DNA of 64,000 nt from RGIG2041 sp045652745 (GCA_045652745.1 JAZRUW010000012.1:66327-130326), one strand, 5' to 3'; shown: positions 16,221 through 25,318, counted from the stretch's first letter. Program-made: numbers and translations. Notes: generated by a model from the sequence alone, not told the origin.

Positions 16221-18164
16221 ATGAGCAATCAATTAAAAAATGAAACAAGTCCGTACCTGCTGCAACATGCAGAAAATCCTGTAAACTGGTATCCTTGGTG
16301 TGAGGAAGCATTCGAGAAGGCAAAGACAGAAAACAAGCCGATTTTTTTAAGTATTGGCTACAGCACATGTCACTGGTGCCATGTTATGGCGCACGAAAGC
16401 TTTGAGGATAACAAAACGGCAGAAATATTGAACAAATATTTTATTTCAATCAAGGTAGACCGTGAGGAACGCCCGGATATTGACAGTGTATATATGTCGG
16501 TATGTCAAGCATTTACTGGTAGTGGAGGTTGGCCCATGAGCATATTTATGACATGGGATAAAAAACCGTTTTTTGCAGGCACATATTTCCCTCCGCAATC
16601 GCGATATGGTATGCCAAGTTTCTCAGAACTTTTAAATACTATTGCAAATCAATGGTACTCGAATCAAAAAGACCTTTTAGAGTCTGCAGAAGAAATTATC
16701 AAACACCTGATAAATACTCAGTCAGATGAAAAAACTCAAACCAATAGCGACTTAATACAATGCGCAGTACAGATTTTTGAACACACCTTCGACAGCACGC
16801 ATGGTGGTTTTGGAGATGCCCCCAAATTTCCTACACCACATAACTTGTTATTCTTAATGCTATACGCAAAACAAAACAATCATTCTGATGCCTTGAAAAT
16901 GGCAGAAAAAACACTGTTACAAATGAGAAAAGGTGGCATCTTCGACCACATTGGTTACGGCTTTTCAAGGTATTCTACAGATAAGTACTATCTTGCTCCT
17001 CATTTTGAGAAAATGCTATATGATAATGCTTTGCTGATAATAGCGTATGCATCTGTTTACAACATAACTAACAACAAGATTTATCTTGATACTGCTGAAA
17101 AAACTGCAGAATATATATTAAATGAAATGACATCTCCCGATGGTGGATTTTATAGTGCTCAGGATGCGGACAGTGAGGGTGTTGAGGGAAAATATTACAC
17201 CTTTTCGCTAAATGAAATCATAGATATTTTAGGCGAAGAGAAAGGAAAAGAATTTGCCAAAGTTTTCGATATTACAGAGAAGGGAAACTTTGAAGGTATA
17301 AATATTCCAAACCTGCTTAAAAGCAATGATTTAAAGGCTGAATTCCGAGATGAAACAAAAAAACTGTACAGTTATCGAAAAAAACGTTTTACGCTTCACC
17401 TGGATGATAAAATTTTGTTATCATGGAATTCTATGATGATTGCAGCACTGTCTATGCTATACAGAGTTACGCGAAATAAAAAACATCTTAATGCAGCACA
17501 GAAATCACAGAAATTTATCGAAAATAATATGTCTGAGGAGCTAAGACTTTATACAAGCTTTCGTGATGGAAAGTGTTCAAAACATACCTTTTTAGATGAT
17601 TATGCATTTTATGTTACAGCATTGACAGAACTTTACAACACAACACTTGATAAAGACTATCTCGAAAAGGCAGAAAAATTCTGCAAAGAAACTGTTAGAA
17701 TGTTTATGGACGACAATAACGGTGGTTTTTACCTTTGTGAGTCAAATCGTACTGAATTATTTATAAATCCAAAAGAAACTTATGACGGAGCTATTCCCAG
17801 CGGAAATTCGGTCATGACATATAATTTGGTCAGATTGTATCAAATCACAGAGAAAGATGAGTATAAAGAGCTTTTGGAAAAGCAGATAGCATTTATGTGT
17901 GTTAAGGCAAACAACTACCCATCAGGTAACAGTATGTTTTTAATTGCTATGCTGTTATATGAAAATCCGATGCCGCATATTACGATAGCACTCAAAGAAC
18001 ATTCTGATTTAACTCAAATAAGAGAAAAACTTCCTTTTATGGTAAATGTATCGGTAGTTACAGATAGCACAAAATATCCGCTTTTAAACAAGCAGACAAC
18101 ATTTTATGTATGTAAAAATCACAATTGCCTGCCGCCAACTAATGATATAAAATCTCTATGTTAA
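16221..18164 (+). CDS. Thioredoxin-domain protein of the DUF255/YyaL (SSP411-like) family
   Basis: 647-residue cytoplasmic protein. The N-terminal thioredoxin-like domain (about 1-165) starts NQLKNETSPYLLQHAENPV and carries STCHWCHVM (CxxC). The rest is an (alpha/alpha)6-barrel like N-acylglucosamine 2-epimerases, seen in FDHIGYGFSRYSTD, HFEKMLYDNALL and QDADSEG. The ATG at 16221 has GGAGG 5 nt upstream; an in-frame ATG eight codons earlier lacks a site. The biological role of the family is unsettled. AT-rich codon use differs from flanking housekeeping genes, suggesting acquisition. Confidence 0.88.
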   Translation: MSNQLKNETSPYLLQHAENPVNWYPWCEEAFEKAKTENKPIFLSIGYSTCHWCHVMAHESFEDNKTAEILNKYFISIKVDREERPDIDSVYMSVCQAFTGSGGWPMSIFMTWDKKPFFAGTYFPPQSRYGMPSFSELLNTIANQWYSNQKDLLESAEEIIKHLINTQSDEKTQTNSDLIQCAVQIFEHTFDSTHGGFGDAPKFPTPHNLLFLMLYAKQNNHSDALKMAEKTLLQMRKGGIFDHIGYGFSRYSTDKYYLAPHFEKMLYDNALLIIAYASVYNITNNKIYLDTAEKTAEYILNEMTSPDGGFYSAQDADSEGVEGKYYTFSLNEIIDILGEEKGKEFAKVFDITEKGNFEGINIPNLLKSNDLKAEFRDETKKLYSYRKKRFTLHLDDKILLSWNSMMIAALSMLYRVTRNKKHLNAAQKSQKFIENNMSEELRLYTSFRDGKCSKHTFLDDYAFYVTALTELYNTTLDKDYLEKAEKFCKETVRMFMDDNNGGFYLCESNRTELFINPKETYDGAIPSGNSVMTYNLVRLYQITEKDEYKELLEKQIAFMCVKANNYPSGNSMFLIAMLLYENPMPHITIALKEHSDLTQIREKLPFMVNVSVVTDSTKYPLLNKQTTFYVCKNHNCLPPTNDIKSLC

Positions 18165-18199
18165 TCCACAAAAACCATCTCTTGATTTTTAATTATCAC

Positions 18200-18236
18200 A
18201 AAATACTGCCGTGGATTTGTTCCCCGGCAGTATTTT
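18200..18236 (+). terminator. Terminator of the DUF255 gene
   Basis: AAAATACTGCC/GGCAGTATTTT perfect stem, 15-nt loop. Confidence 0.75.
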
Positions 18237-18739
18237 ATAAATTGTGCGATTGTTTTACTCCATCATAATTCTGTTTTTCTCAAACACCTTAATCATTATT
18301 ATACCAAGAATTATACCTGCTAACCCCTGTATCGAACGTCCGAAACGCTTCTGCGACAATTACCTCTGCTCATATGAAACCACAATCCTTCCAACTGTCA
18401 ATGGCGAGATGTTCTCAAAACCACCGGCGGATATAAAAGCGCAGACCGACAATAAAAAAGTATTGATGGTGCGATGTGCTCTCAAATCAAAAGAAAAGAC
18501 GAGCCATGGCCAACCCTGGCCGAAAAAATCAGCTTTAACGGGAGACGGGCCAGTGACTCGTCTGAATAATTATATCACAGTGCGGGACGGGTGTCAAGGT
18601 AGAGAAATTTGACGAGAGCAAGGGCAAAACGCCGTCCAAGCTTTCGGACCTTTCTGATGTGAGAAAGATGCTCAACAAAAACAAGGTGCCGATTCCGCCG
18701 TATTATTTAATTTTGTGAGAAAAACTTACAGTTTATAAA
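18237..18739 (+). pseudogene. Gene-poor stretch with a C-terminal coding relic
   Basis: No intact gene. From about 18592 to 18718 one plus-strand frame reads VKVEKFDESKGKTPS, then LSDVRKMLNKNKVPIPPYYL and a stop. This looks like the end of a protein with no start or 5' part. Its GC content is higher than its surroundings. The rest (18240-18590) contains only a low-quality 122-codon frame with no ribosome-binding site. The relic's family was not recognised. Confidence 0.35.
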
Positions 18740-18781
18740 AAAGCATGGTGCAGTTTATAACAATCAACTGTACCATGCTTT
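18740..18781 (-). terminator. Terminator of the small Cys-rich membrane protein
   Basis: 16-bp arms AAAGCATGGTGCAGTT and AACTGTACCATGCTTT (one mismatch) followed on the minus strand by T6. It overlaps the stop codon. Confidence 0.8.
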
Positions 18782-19118
18782 AGTGGTTCACATTATATTT
18801 TTTTGAAGACTTTTTTCTTTCTCTTTGTATATTCCTATTTGGAGGGTCAAGAGGCACATAGAAGCTACATTTGCCCTTTTTCCAGCACCCGATATAGGGA
18901 CAAAATTCGGAGTGTTGATCAAGTTCATAACTATCTTTGCCGGTTTTACATCTTGGGCATATTTGCTTTTTTAGAAGCATATCAGCATATCCTTCGTTAT
19001 TATCGCCATCGTTTTCATTCTCATCGGAGCGACCTGCGATTACCATTGCACAGTACAGCGCAACTATAATAAATGCTGAAATTAAAACGGCTGCCCCAAT
19101 AAATAACATTTTAAACAT
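18780..19118 (-). CDS. Small single-pass membrane protein with a cysteine cluster
   Basis: 112 residues; ATG at 19118 with AGGAG 8 nt upstream. One N-terminal membrane segment (about 2-28) is followed by an acidic stretch (DENENDGDNNEG) and a cysteine-rich tail: CPRCKTGKD, FCPYIGCWKKGKC. The cysteine spacing suggests zinc or disulfide binding. The basic C-terminus is RERKKSSKK. No family recognised. It lies downstream of the giant SLH protein on the same strand, and may be an accessory factor for it (inference). Confidence 0.65.
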   Translation of the reverse strand: MFKMLFIGAAVLISAFIIVALYCAMVIAGRSDENENDGDNNEGYADMLLKKQICPRCKTGKDSYELDQHSEFCPYIGCWKKGKCSFYVPLDPPNRNIQRERKKSSKKYNVNH

Positions 19119-19144
19119 AATCAACTCTCCTGTATAACTTATGG

Positions 19145-19168
19145 GAGAGAGGAAATGAATCCTCTCTC
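19145..19168 (-). repeat. Inverted repeat after the SLH protein gene
   Basis: GAGAGAGGA/TCCTCTCTC perfect stem with a 6-nt loop, 31 bp past the stop. No T run, so terminator function is uncertain. Confidence 0.45.
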
Positions 19169-19198
19169 TGATAAGTTAACTGCAATGATGCTTTGTTT

Positions 19199-22100
19199 CT
19201 ATTGCTTGTTTGCTTCGATAAATCTTTGAAGGATTGCTGCGATTTCTGCTCTGGTGGCATTATCCTTCGGATTCAGTGTTGTGGCGGATTTGCCTTGGAT
19301 AAGACCGCTGCCGATTGCATACTTCATAGCGGCAACTGCATAGTCGGAAATGCTTTCTGCATCCGCATAAGAGAAAATGTTCGTGTTTTCGGATACACTA
19401 ACATCGTAACCCTTAAAATCTGCATATCTATGAATGATAGTTGCAATTTGTTCGCGGGTAATATTGCTATTTGGAGCAAATTCAGTTTCGGTTATTCCAT
19501 TCACAATACCTTTTTGCTTTGCCCAAGATACAGCGTTTGCATAGTATTCCTCAGGATGAACATCCGTAAAAGAAACATTATCTGTTTCAGGTTCGCTCTC
19601 TAAACGATACAGAATGGTTACAAGCATAGCCCTTGTAAGTGTATCATTCGGAGCAAATTTATCTTCTGACACACCATTCATAAGTTTGTTTTTTACAACA
19701 TACTTAACATTTTCATAGAACCAGTCGTCCGTCTTTACATCCTTGAATGCAACTGCTGTGTCGGGTTCATCTATAACGGGTTCTTTTTCGATTTCAGTCC
19801 ACTTAGCATAAAGAGTAAAGTTCTTTGTTACCTTTGCTGTGAAATCATAAACTGTTGTAAGTTCTTTGTCTGTGTACCAGCCTTCAAACTTAAAGCCATC
19901 TTTTGTCGGTGCAGCAGGTTCTGTTGCAACCGCATTTTTGTTTACCGTGAGCACTTTAACAGCACTACCGCCATTCGTTTCAAATTTTACGGTGTATCTG
20001 GAAACTCCACCACCACCATAGCTCGGCTTGCGAGGCTTAGTCACTGTATTGTTATTAGTAATTTCTTCGGCTATGTTATCTGCCGTAACAGCAACACCGT
20101 TGATTGTACTGCTGTCCGAATTTTCAGCAGTATATGCCGCAGGAGCAACGATTGAGTTATTTGTCATAATGGCCGTTGTTGTCGCATTGCGCATTGCAAG
20201 AGCTGTAACACCTGCTTCTATTGTATTGTCTGTCATAGTAATATCGGCGGCTGTATTTGTGCTTGCAGAACTCTGTCCTGTTCTGACTGCAAAATTATCA
20301 ACATCAACAACATTGTTTGTGAAAACAACAACCGCAGAGCCTGTTGCATTTACAACTGATTCACAATCAGTTATTTTACAGTTTGTAACTGTGATTTTCT
20401 TTGAATTTGAAACCTGGACTAAGGAATGTAATCTCTTTGCTGTGCAACCATCAAATACAATATTGTTGCTACCTGCTTTTCTTTCTCTAAATGCAACAAC
20501 AGCATTATTGTAATCATTGTTACCCAAAAATTCGCAGTTTTTAATCGTTACATTATGGGCATAGGTTGGATAATTGGGGGTTCCATTGCTATCAATAATA
20601 AAGTCATGAGCTGCTGTTTTTTCTCTTCCGTCAAATACCAGGTTTTCAATGACAAGAGTTTCAGTGCCATCTTGTCTTCTGTCACCATTAACAGAAATTG
20701 TTCCTGTCAATGTAACATCACCTTTATTTTCTGCCTTAATGGTAATATTAATCCCCTCTGTTTGATTTATCATAAAAGATTCATCATAGGTGCCCGGAAG
20801 AATAATAATCTCGTTATCGCCTGTTGTTGCTGCATTAACTGCCGCTTGAATTGTACCGAAACGTTTATTTCCAAGTTTTGCCGCTGCAGGTACGTTTTCA
20901 AGTTCATCCCACAAAACAGGGTTAAGGTCGTCGGGGGCACACAACTTAACTATGTTTTCAGCAACTGCTCTGTCGTCTGCAACAAGAACAACCTTTGTAG
21001 GAACTGTATCTACATACGGATTTTTGCCGTACCATTCAACATCCCAGTAATTGGAATCTGAGCCGTCAAAAGGAATACCCCATGTTACATATACGTCACC
21101 GTCAATTACATTGTTGTAATCTTTAAGTTTTGCCTGTGCAATTTTTTCGTCACCTGCATAAAGTTCTACAATATAACTGTAATTTGCAGTTGCTGTACCC
21201 TCACCCCAGATTCTTGTTTCTGATGTATAACCGGGAGTGATTGTACCAACGGGAGCAGGTGCAACGCCGGGGATTGTTCCCCAGTCAAGAGGTGTTATTT
21301 CCCCTGTAAGCTGATCAGAAATTATGCCTTCGCTAAGTTTTACACCGTCAACATACAAAACTGTCTTTTTAGGAATATAGTCTCCTCTTAATTTGTTCTC
21401 TTCCCATGTAGTTGACCAGTATTCGTCAGTACAGTTAATACCTGTAAATGAACTTAACGCACCTATAGGGAATGATATGTCATCAAATACTTTTTGTGTT
21501 GCTGTTGTTGTAGCAAGTAAAGTGTCGTTTTCATCTAAAATTTCAAGTTTAAGACTTTCTGTAGCATAAACTTTGCTGAATTCTACAGTTATAAATGTTC
21601 TGTTTGCATCAGCCGCATTTACTGCACCCGTCTGCAACACACCTGTCGGAGCCTGAACAGTCTCTGTCATTTCTTTGTCTTTATAGTATGTTTCAATTAC
21701 TACGCCGTGTGCGCAATCGTCAGAAAGGGCATTTTCGAAACCTTCTGCATAATAGTTTGTGCCGATTTCAACACCATTCTTTGCGTCTTCACGAATTAAG
21801 ATTTTTGCGTTTTCGCCAAAAATGTTATCTTCAATTATTGTGTTCGGGCAAAATGTGTTTACAAGGTTTGCTCCGTATTCTTCACCATAGTATGGATTTG
21901 TAGAAACAAATTCATTATTTTTCATTATAATGGTGGCACCATCACAATTATATTTACCAAAAGAGTTTGCCCAGGTTACATCTGTATAACAATTTTGGAT
22001 AGTCCATGTTACATCGCTTGAATATGCAACAAGATGGAAACCGTAGAGAAGATTGATCATATGTACATTATCGAAAACAACATTTCCGCAGGGTTCACCA

Positions 22101-23938
22101 TAAAAACCTTTGGAAACGTTTTCTATCTTAATGTTTTTAACTGTTCCCTTACTGATATAAATAGCCGTACTTCCACTATTGAAAATGGTAGTTGGGATTC
22201 CATTTTCGTCTACGGAGCCTTCGAGTATTATATCTTTACTTATACTGATACCACCAGCGTAGTTACCTGCTGCAATTTTAACAGTATCACCTGCCTCTGC
22301 AGCTGCAATAGCATCCTGTATTGTTGCATGGTATGATACATTTCCGTCTGCGTTTTCAATAGATGCAACAGCAATAACTACACTGTCATTTTCACTTGTT
22401 TCATAAAGATTATCTTTATCAACACCGTCTTCTGTAAGACTTGTGTTGTTTGCAGTATTACCGCCGTAAAGTACTGTACCGTTTCCTGTGTTACCAACTA
22501 TAAGTGCTGAATATTCTGCATTGGCACCTGTTGATGTAATCGCTGTATCATTAACTGTATTCTGGGTAACTTCAACGCCTGTGCCACCCACTAAAAGACG
22601 ACCTACTATACCGCCCACGATGCCTTGTTCTGCTGTTATATCCAGACCGTCAACAACGTTGTTGTGAATTGTAGTTGTGCCTGCAGATACAAGACCTGAA
22701 ATACCGCCTACATCCCACAAACCTGTTATGTAACTGTTTTCATCCCCCGTTACGCTACAGTCTGTAACATTTGCAACACCGCCGCCTACAATACCGCCGA
22801 CGCCGTCGTGTCCATCAATCGCAACTGTTCCTGTAACGGCACAGTTTGTAACAGTAGTATTTCTCGCTCTGCCTACAATACCTGCAGTATATTGTCCGCC
22901 CGTTACTGTTATGTTTTCAATTGTAAGATTTTTAATTGTGGCCCCCGATGTGTTGCCGAAGAATGCCACATAGGAATTTTCTCTGCCCTCAATTGTGACA
23001 TTTGATATTTTGTGGTTATTACCGTCAAATATTCCATAAAAACGAATGGAGTCATTTCCGGCAGGTGCAAGAATTACGCCTGTCATATCAATATTGTTTG
23101 CAAGAACAAACTCTGTTCCTGTTGCGATTGACTCTTTGCTCATTACTTCACGAAGAGTTACAACATCTGCAGGAGTTGAAATAATATATTTACCATCTTC
23201 AAGAGTTAAATCATTAAGAGTTGCAGCGGGCTTTTCAATGGTGTACATATTATCATCACCAAGCACAGCGCTGTAGCCTGCAGGAAGATAATTTGATGGA
23301 TCAACCGCAAACTTACCGCCTGTTATTTCAAGATTAGTTGCGCTGTCTGCTTCAAAACCGCCCATATATGTACCGGCACTGATTTTTACAATAGCAGGAT
23401 TAACTGCTTTGATTTTACCTTCAACAGTAACACCATCAGACCCAAGAATAACTTTGCCACTTTCAGCATAAATAGCAATACCTTCGGCATCTGTTACCTG
23501 TATTGTCATTGTGCTATAGATGTTAAGGTTTGCATTGGAAGTCTGATAAATTGCATAATCTTCATCAATCCCTGTAGTAATAATTCTGCTATCAGTGCCT
23601 GCCCAATCATTTCCGGGTTCAACACCATATAAATTCAATATGTTGACATCACTAAGCTTTAACTGTCCCTCTAAGGTATATCCATTAAGATAAAACGATG
23701 TGGACAATCCGGGATAGTTGACATCAATATCACCTGTCCAGTTTTTAGCCATTAACACCTGTTTTCCATTGGGATTGGTTTCTTGGGTGAACGCATCCGG
23801 CAGGTTTGTAACAGATATACTGTCACCGGCTATCAATGCTGCAGCTCCGTCTTCCGGTGTAGCAAATACGCTGATGCCCATTGTGCTCAATACCATTGCG
23901 ATTGCAAGGATTGAAGCTAACATTTTTTTAAGTTTCAC
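19199..23938 (-). CDS. Giant beta-helix surface protein with SLH anchors
   Basis: 1,579 residues. A GTG start (23938) opens a signal peptide (about 1-27, ending VFA). Residues about 235-500 hold GLUG-like repeats (GGIVGG, GGISGLV, AGIVGR). Right-handed beta-helix segments rich in N-x-I/V and T-N-C follow at about 530-740 and 1020-1290, with a beta-sandwich-like stretch between. About 1310-1390 is an InlB B-repeat/Flg_new-like module (FEGWYTDKELTTVYDF). Three SLH domains (about 1396-1579; each with FxDV, W/AV and TRA/TRE motifs) anchor it to wall polymer. Probably an adhesin or glycan-binding protein. It is downstream of a TetR gene, and its leader carries nested inverted repeats. Confidence 0.9.
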   Translation of the reverse strand: MKLKKMLASILAIAMVLSTMGISVFATPEDGAAALIAGDSISVTNLPDAFTQETNPNGKQVLMAKNWTGDIDVNYPGLSTSFYLNGYTLEGQLKLSDVNILNLYGVEPGNDWAGTDSRIITTGIDEDYAIYQTSNANLNIYSTMTIQVTDAEGIAIYAESGKVILGSDGVTVEGKIKAVNPAIVKISAGTYMGGFEADSATNLEITGGKFAVDPSNYLPAGYSAVLGDDNMYTIEKPAATLNDLTLEDGKYIISTPADVVTLREVMSKESIATGTEFVLANNIDMTGVILAPAGNDSIRFYGIFDGNNHKISNVTIEGRENSYVAFFGNTSGATIKNLTIENITVTGGQYTAGIVGRARNTTVTNCAVTGTVAIDGHDGVGGIVGGGVANVTDCSVTGDENSYITGLWDVGGISGLVSAGTTTIHNNVVDGLDITAEQGIVGGIVGRLLVGGTGVEVTQNTVNDTAITSTGANAEYSALIVGNTGNGTVLYGGNTANNTSLTEDGVDKDNLYETSENDSVVIAVASIENADGNVSYHATIQDAIAAAEAGDTVKIAAGNYAGGISISKDIILEGSVDENGIPTTIFNSGSTAIYISKGTVKNIKIENVSKGFYGEPCGNVVFDNVHMINLLYGFHLVAYSSDVTWTIQNCYTDVTWANSFGKYNCDGATIIMKNNEFVSTNPYYGEEYGANLVNTFCPNTIIEDNIFGENAKILIREDAKNGVEIGTNYYAEGFENALSDDCAHGVVIETYYKDKEMTETVQAPTGVLQTGAVNAADANRTFITVEFSKVYATESLKLEILDENDTLLATTTATQKVFDDISFPIGALSSFTGINCTDEYWSTTWEENKLRGDYIPKKTVLYVDGVKLSEGIISDQLTGEITPLDWGTIPGVAPAPVGTITPGYTSETRIWGEGTATANYSYIVELYAGDEKIAQAKLKDYNNVIDGDVYVTWGIPFDGSDSNYWDVEWYGKNPYVDTVPTKVVLVADDRAVAENIVKLCAPDDLNPVLWDELENVPAAAKLGNKRFGTIQAAVNAATTGDNEIIILPGTYDESFMINQTEGINITIKAENKGDVTLTGTISVNGDRRQDGTETLVIENLVFDGREKTAAHDFIIDSNGTPNYPTYAHNVTIKNCEFLGNNDYNNAVVAFRERKAGSNNIVFDGCTAKRLHSLVQVSNSKKITVTNCKITDCESVVNATGSAVVVFTNNVVDVDNFAVRTGQSSASTNTAADITMTDNTIEAGVTALAMRNATTTAIMTNNSIVAPAAYTAENSDSSTINGVAVTADNIAEEITNNNTVTKPRKPSYGGGGVSRYTVKFETNGGSAVKVLTVNKNAVATEPAAPTKDGFKFEGWYTDKELTTVYDFTAKVTKNFTLYAKWTEIEKEPVIDEPDTAVAFKDVKTDDWFYENVKYVVKNKLMNGVSEDKFAPNDTLTRAMLVTILYRLESEPETDNVSFTDVHPEEYYANAVSWAKQKGIVNGITETEFAPNSNITREQIATIIHRYADFKGYDVSVSENTNIFSYADAESISDYAVAAMKYAIGSGLIQGKSATTLNPKDNATRAEIAAILQRFIEANKQ

Positions 23939-24064
23939 TTAAAAAACGCCTTCTTTCTTTATAGATTTTGCGAAAATTCCGTTTCCGCTTCGGGCAGAAA
24001 GTTTTATAGCATTGTCAGGTCGTCTGCGCTCGACCTTATAATGTAATGTCTTGTGATTTCTCAC
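23939..24064 (-). CDS. Possible 41-codon leader ORF before the SLH protein
   Basis: A minus-strand frame from GTG (24064) to TAA directly abuts the GTG start of the SLH gene. It would encode 41 basic residues (MRNHKTLHYKVERRRPDNAI..). GGAG directly abuts the GTG, which is poor spacing, so translation is doubtful. Alternatively the segment is an untranslated leader; it can form GGTCG/CGACC and other small stems. Confidence 0.25.
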   Translation of the reverse strand: MRNHKTLHYKVERRRPDNAIKLSARSGNGIFAKSIKKEGVF

Positions 24065-24104
24065 CTCCACAGATGCCTTGCGGCAGCTTATTTAATTTAA
24101 AATT

Positions 24105-24141
24105 GTGTGGCATTATACTAAACTGCCACACGAATGCACAA
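24105..24141 (-). promoter_or_regulatory. Probable SLH-protein promoter with palindrome around the -10
   Basis: Minus-strand TTGTGC (24141-24136) and TATAAT (24117-24112) with an 18-bp spacer. A perfect 8-bp inverted repeat GTGTGGCA (24105-24112) and TGCCACAC (24124-24131) encloses the -10, the geometry of a repressor operator. The leader to the start codon is about 165 nt. Confidence 0.5.
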
Positions 24142-24173
24142 GGGAATAAATCACCTTGCAAAAAATATTATAA

Positions 24174-24283
24174 TCTCTTAAAAACATACAACCCACTTGA
24201 AAACCGGATGTCATCACCAGGATGCAAATACAGGGAGTCATAGCTAAAATGTAAATCAAGCAAGTTGTATGTTTTGTAAGAGA
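24174..24283. repeat. 18-bp inverted repeat bordering 73 bp upstream of the SLH gene
   Basis: Left arm TCTCTTAAAAACATACAA (24174-24191). The right arm (24265-24283) reads TCTCTTACAAAACATACAA on the minus strand. They are identical apart from a one-base insertion. The 73-bp interior has no ORF. The spacing is too long for an intrinsic terminator. A tyrosine recombinase gene lies 1 kb away, so an invertible switch is possible. Confidence 0.55.
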
Positions 24284-24359
24284 GGGGGGAGACTTGCGTC
24301 ATACCTTAGGTTATTATTTTGTTTGTCGTTTAGCAAACGTCAAATACCTATGTCAAAAG

Positions 24360-24938
24360 CTACCTGGAATCGGGAGGTTTGAAAGATGGAAAATTTTTTA
24401 TTATTCTTGTATACAGATTATCAAGCAACATTTGTGTTTTTTCGCCATCGTCCCATATTGCATAGTCGATTACATAAGCAATTATGGAATAAATGAATAT
24501 TTCTGCCTGCGCATAGGTACAACCAAAAATACCCATAATTTTTTCTGCATATATTTCATAGAGAAGTCTAAAGTCTTTTGATTTGTCTCTCATGCGTTCG
24601 CCGAATACCGGACTGGTTGTAATCTGAAGTGCAAGTCTAAGCTCATACTTATATTTTTCAACCTCGTCTAAAAGGGTATCGAAATACTTCCGCACATCAG
24701 CTGTGTGGTTGAGCGTAAAAGTGAAGAGTGCATCAACGACTTTAGACAATCCGTACTTTCCGGCACTGATCCAAATATCATCCTTGTTTTCAAACCAATG
24801 ATACAAGCTGCTTTGTGCAAGCTTTGTTTCTCTGCACAATTCTCCGATTGAAGCGTGTGCTAATCCGGTTGTAAGCAAGTATTCCCATGTGGTTTTTACA
24901 ATTTCTCTTTTTCTGTCAGACAGAGTATAAGCATCCAT
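24360..24938 (-). CDS. TetR-family transcriptional regulator
   Basis: 192 residues; the ATG at 24938 has AAAAGG 9 nt upstream. The N-terminal DNA-binding domain (about 5-55) includes ASIGELCRETKLAQSSLYHWFENKDDIW, a classical TetR helix-turn-helix pattern (shown in two parts: ASIGELCRETKLAQ and SSLYHWFENKDD). The rest is a helical ligand/dimer domain with two cysteines or fewer. It is transcribed toward the SLH gene and may control it or itself; a near-palindrome GTAATGTTCATTAC (24984-24997) lies upstream of its own start. The ligand is unknown. Confidence 0.85.
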   Translation of the reverse strand: MDAYTLSDRKREIVKTTWEYLLTTGLAHASIGELCRETKLAQSSLYHWFENKDDIWISAGKYGLSKVVDALFTFTLNHTADVRKYFDTLLDEVEKYKYELRLALQITTSPVFGERMRDKSKDFRLLYEIYAEKIMGIFGCTYAQAEIFIYSIIAYVIDYAIWDDGEKTQMLLDNLYTRIIKNFPSFKPPDSR

Positions 24939-24983
24939 TTCCTTCAACCTTTTCTTGCAATACTTTTTTCATATTTCGACAAA

Positions 24984-24997
24984 GTAATGTTCATTAC
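24984..24997. promoter_or_regulatory. Candidate TetR operator
   Basis: GTAATG-tt-CATTAC, a 6-bp perfect inverted repeat 46 bp upstream of the TetR-family gene. Autoregulatory position; assigned by symmetry only. Confidence 0.35.
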
Positions 24998-25014
24998 AAA
25001 AGATGTTAAAAAAA

Positions 25015-25051
25015 TATGCCTTGCAACATAATCGATATTATGTGGTATTTT
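25015..25051. repeat. Recombination-site-like repeat, copy 1
   Basis: Arms TTGCAACATAAT and ATTATGTGGTATTTT flank a central CGAT. The upstream TATGCC matches copy 2 apart from one base. The inner arms (ACATAAT / ATTATGT) are inverted, as in tyrosine-recombinase core sites. Confidence 0.5.
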
Positions 25052-25166
25052 ATCGCCGAGTTCAATATTTATTGCGTACATATTGTAGCATGTTCAGGAG
25101 TGTTTGTCAATGATTTACAGTTGTTTAATAGAAGAATCATCAATATGCATAAAAAAAGGTATAGCA

Positions 25167-25206
25167 AAACAGACCGGTTTTACAAAAATAACAAGAACCG
25201 GTCTAA
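25167..25206. terminator. Hairpin between the twin sites
   Basis: AGACCGGTT/AACCGGTCT, 9-bp perfect stem with a roughly 17-nt loop in an A/T-rich context. It may terminate readthrough from the recombinase side. The remaining 25052-25283 stretch shows no gene. Confidence 0.45.
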
Positions 25207-25277
25207 AAATTATGCACTTTTTTAGAAAAGTATGTGTATGCCATAGAGTCGTCTAATTCCTTTTATGTCAATTTCGT

Positions 25278-25314
25278 TATGTCTTGCAACATAATATCGA
25301 TTATGTGGTATTTT
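25278..25314. repeat. Recombination-site-like repeat, copy 2
   Basis: Same 12-bp and 15-bp arms in the same orientation as copy 1 at 25015, but the central four bases are ATCG instead of CGAT (each the reverse complement of the other). It ends 5 bp before the stop codon of the recombinase gene. Confidence 0.5.
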
Positions 25315-25318
25315 TTAT

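Noticed and set aside
18244..18612. 122-codon plus-strand ORF
   Set aside because: Poor composition after residue 20, no ribosome-binding site; only the last relic frame nearby looks protein-like.
23939..24359. c-di-GMP riboswitch in the leader of the SLH protein
   Set aside because: No GACGCAAAGC-type core or matching paired arms could be found; only simple hairpins are present.
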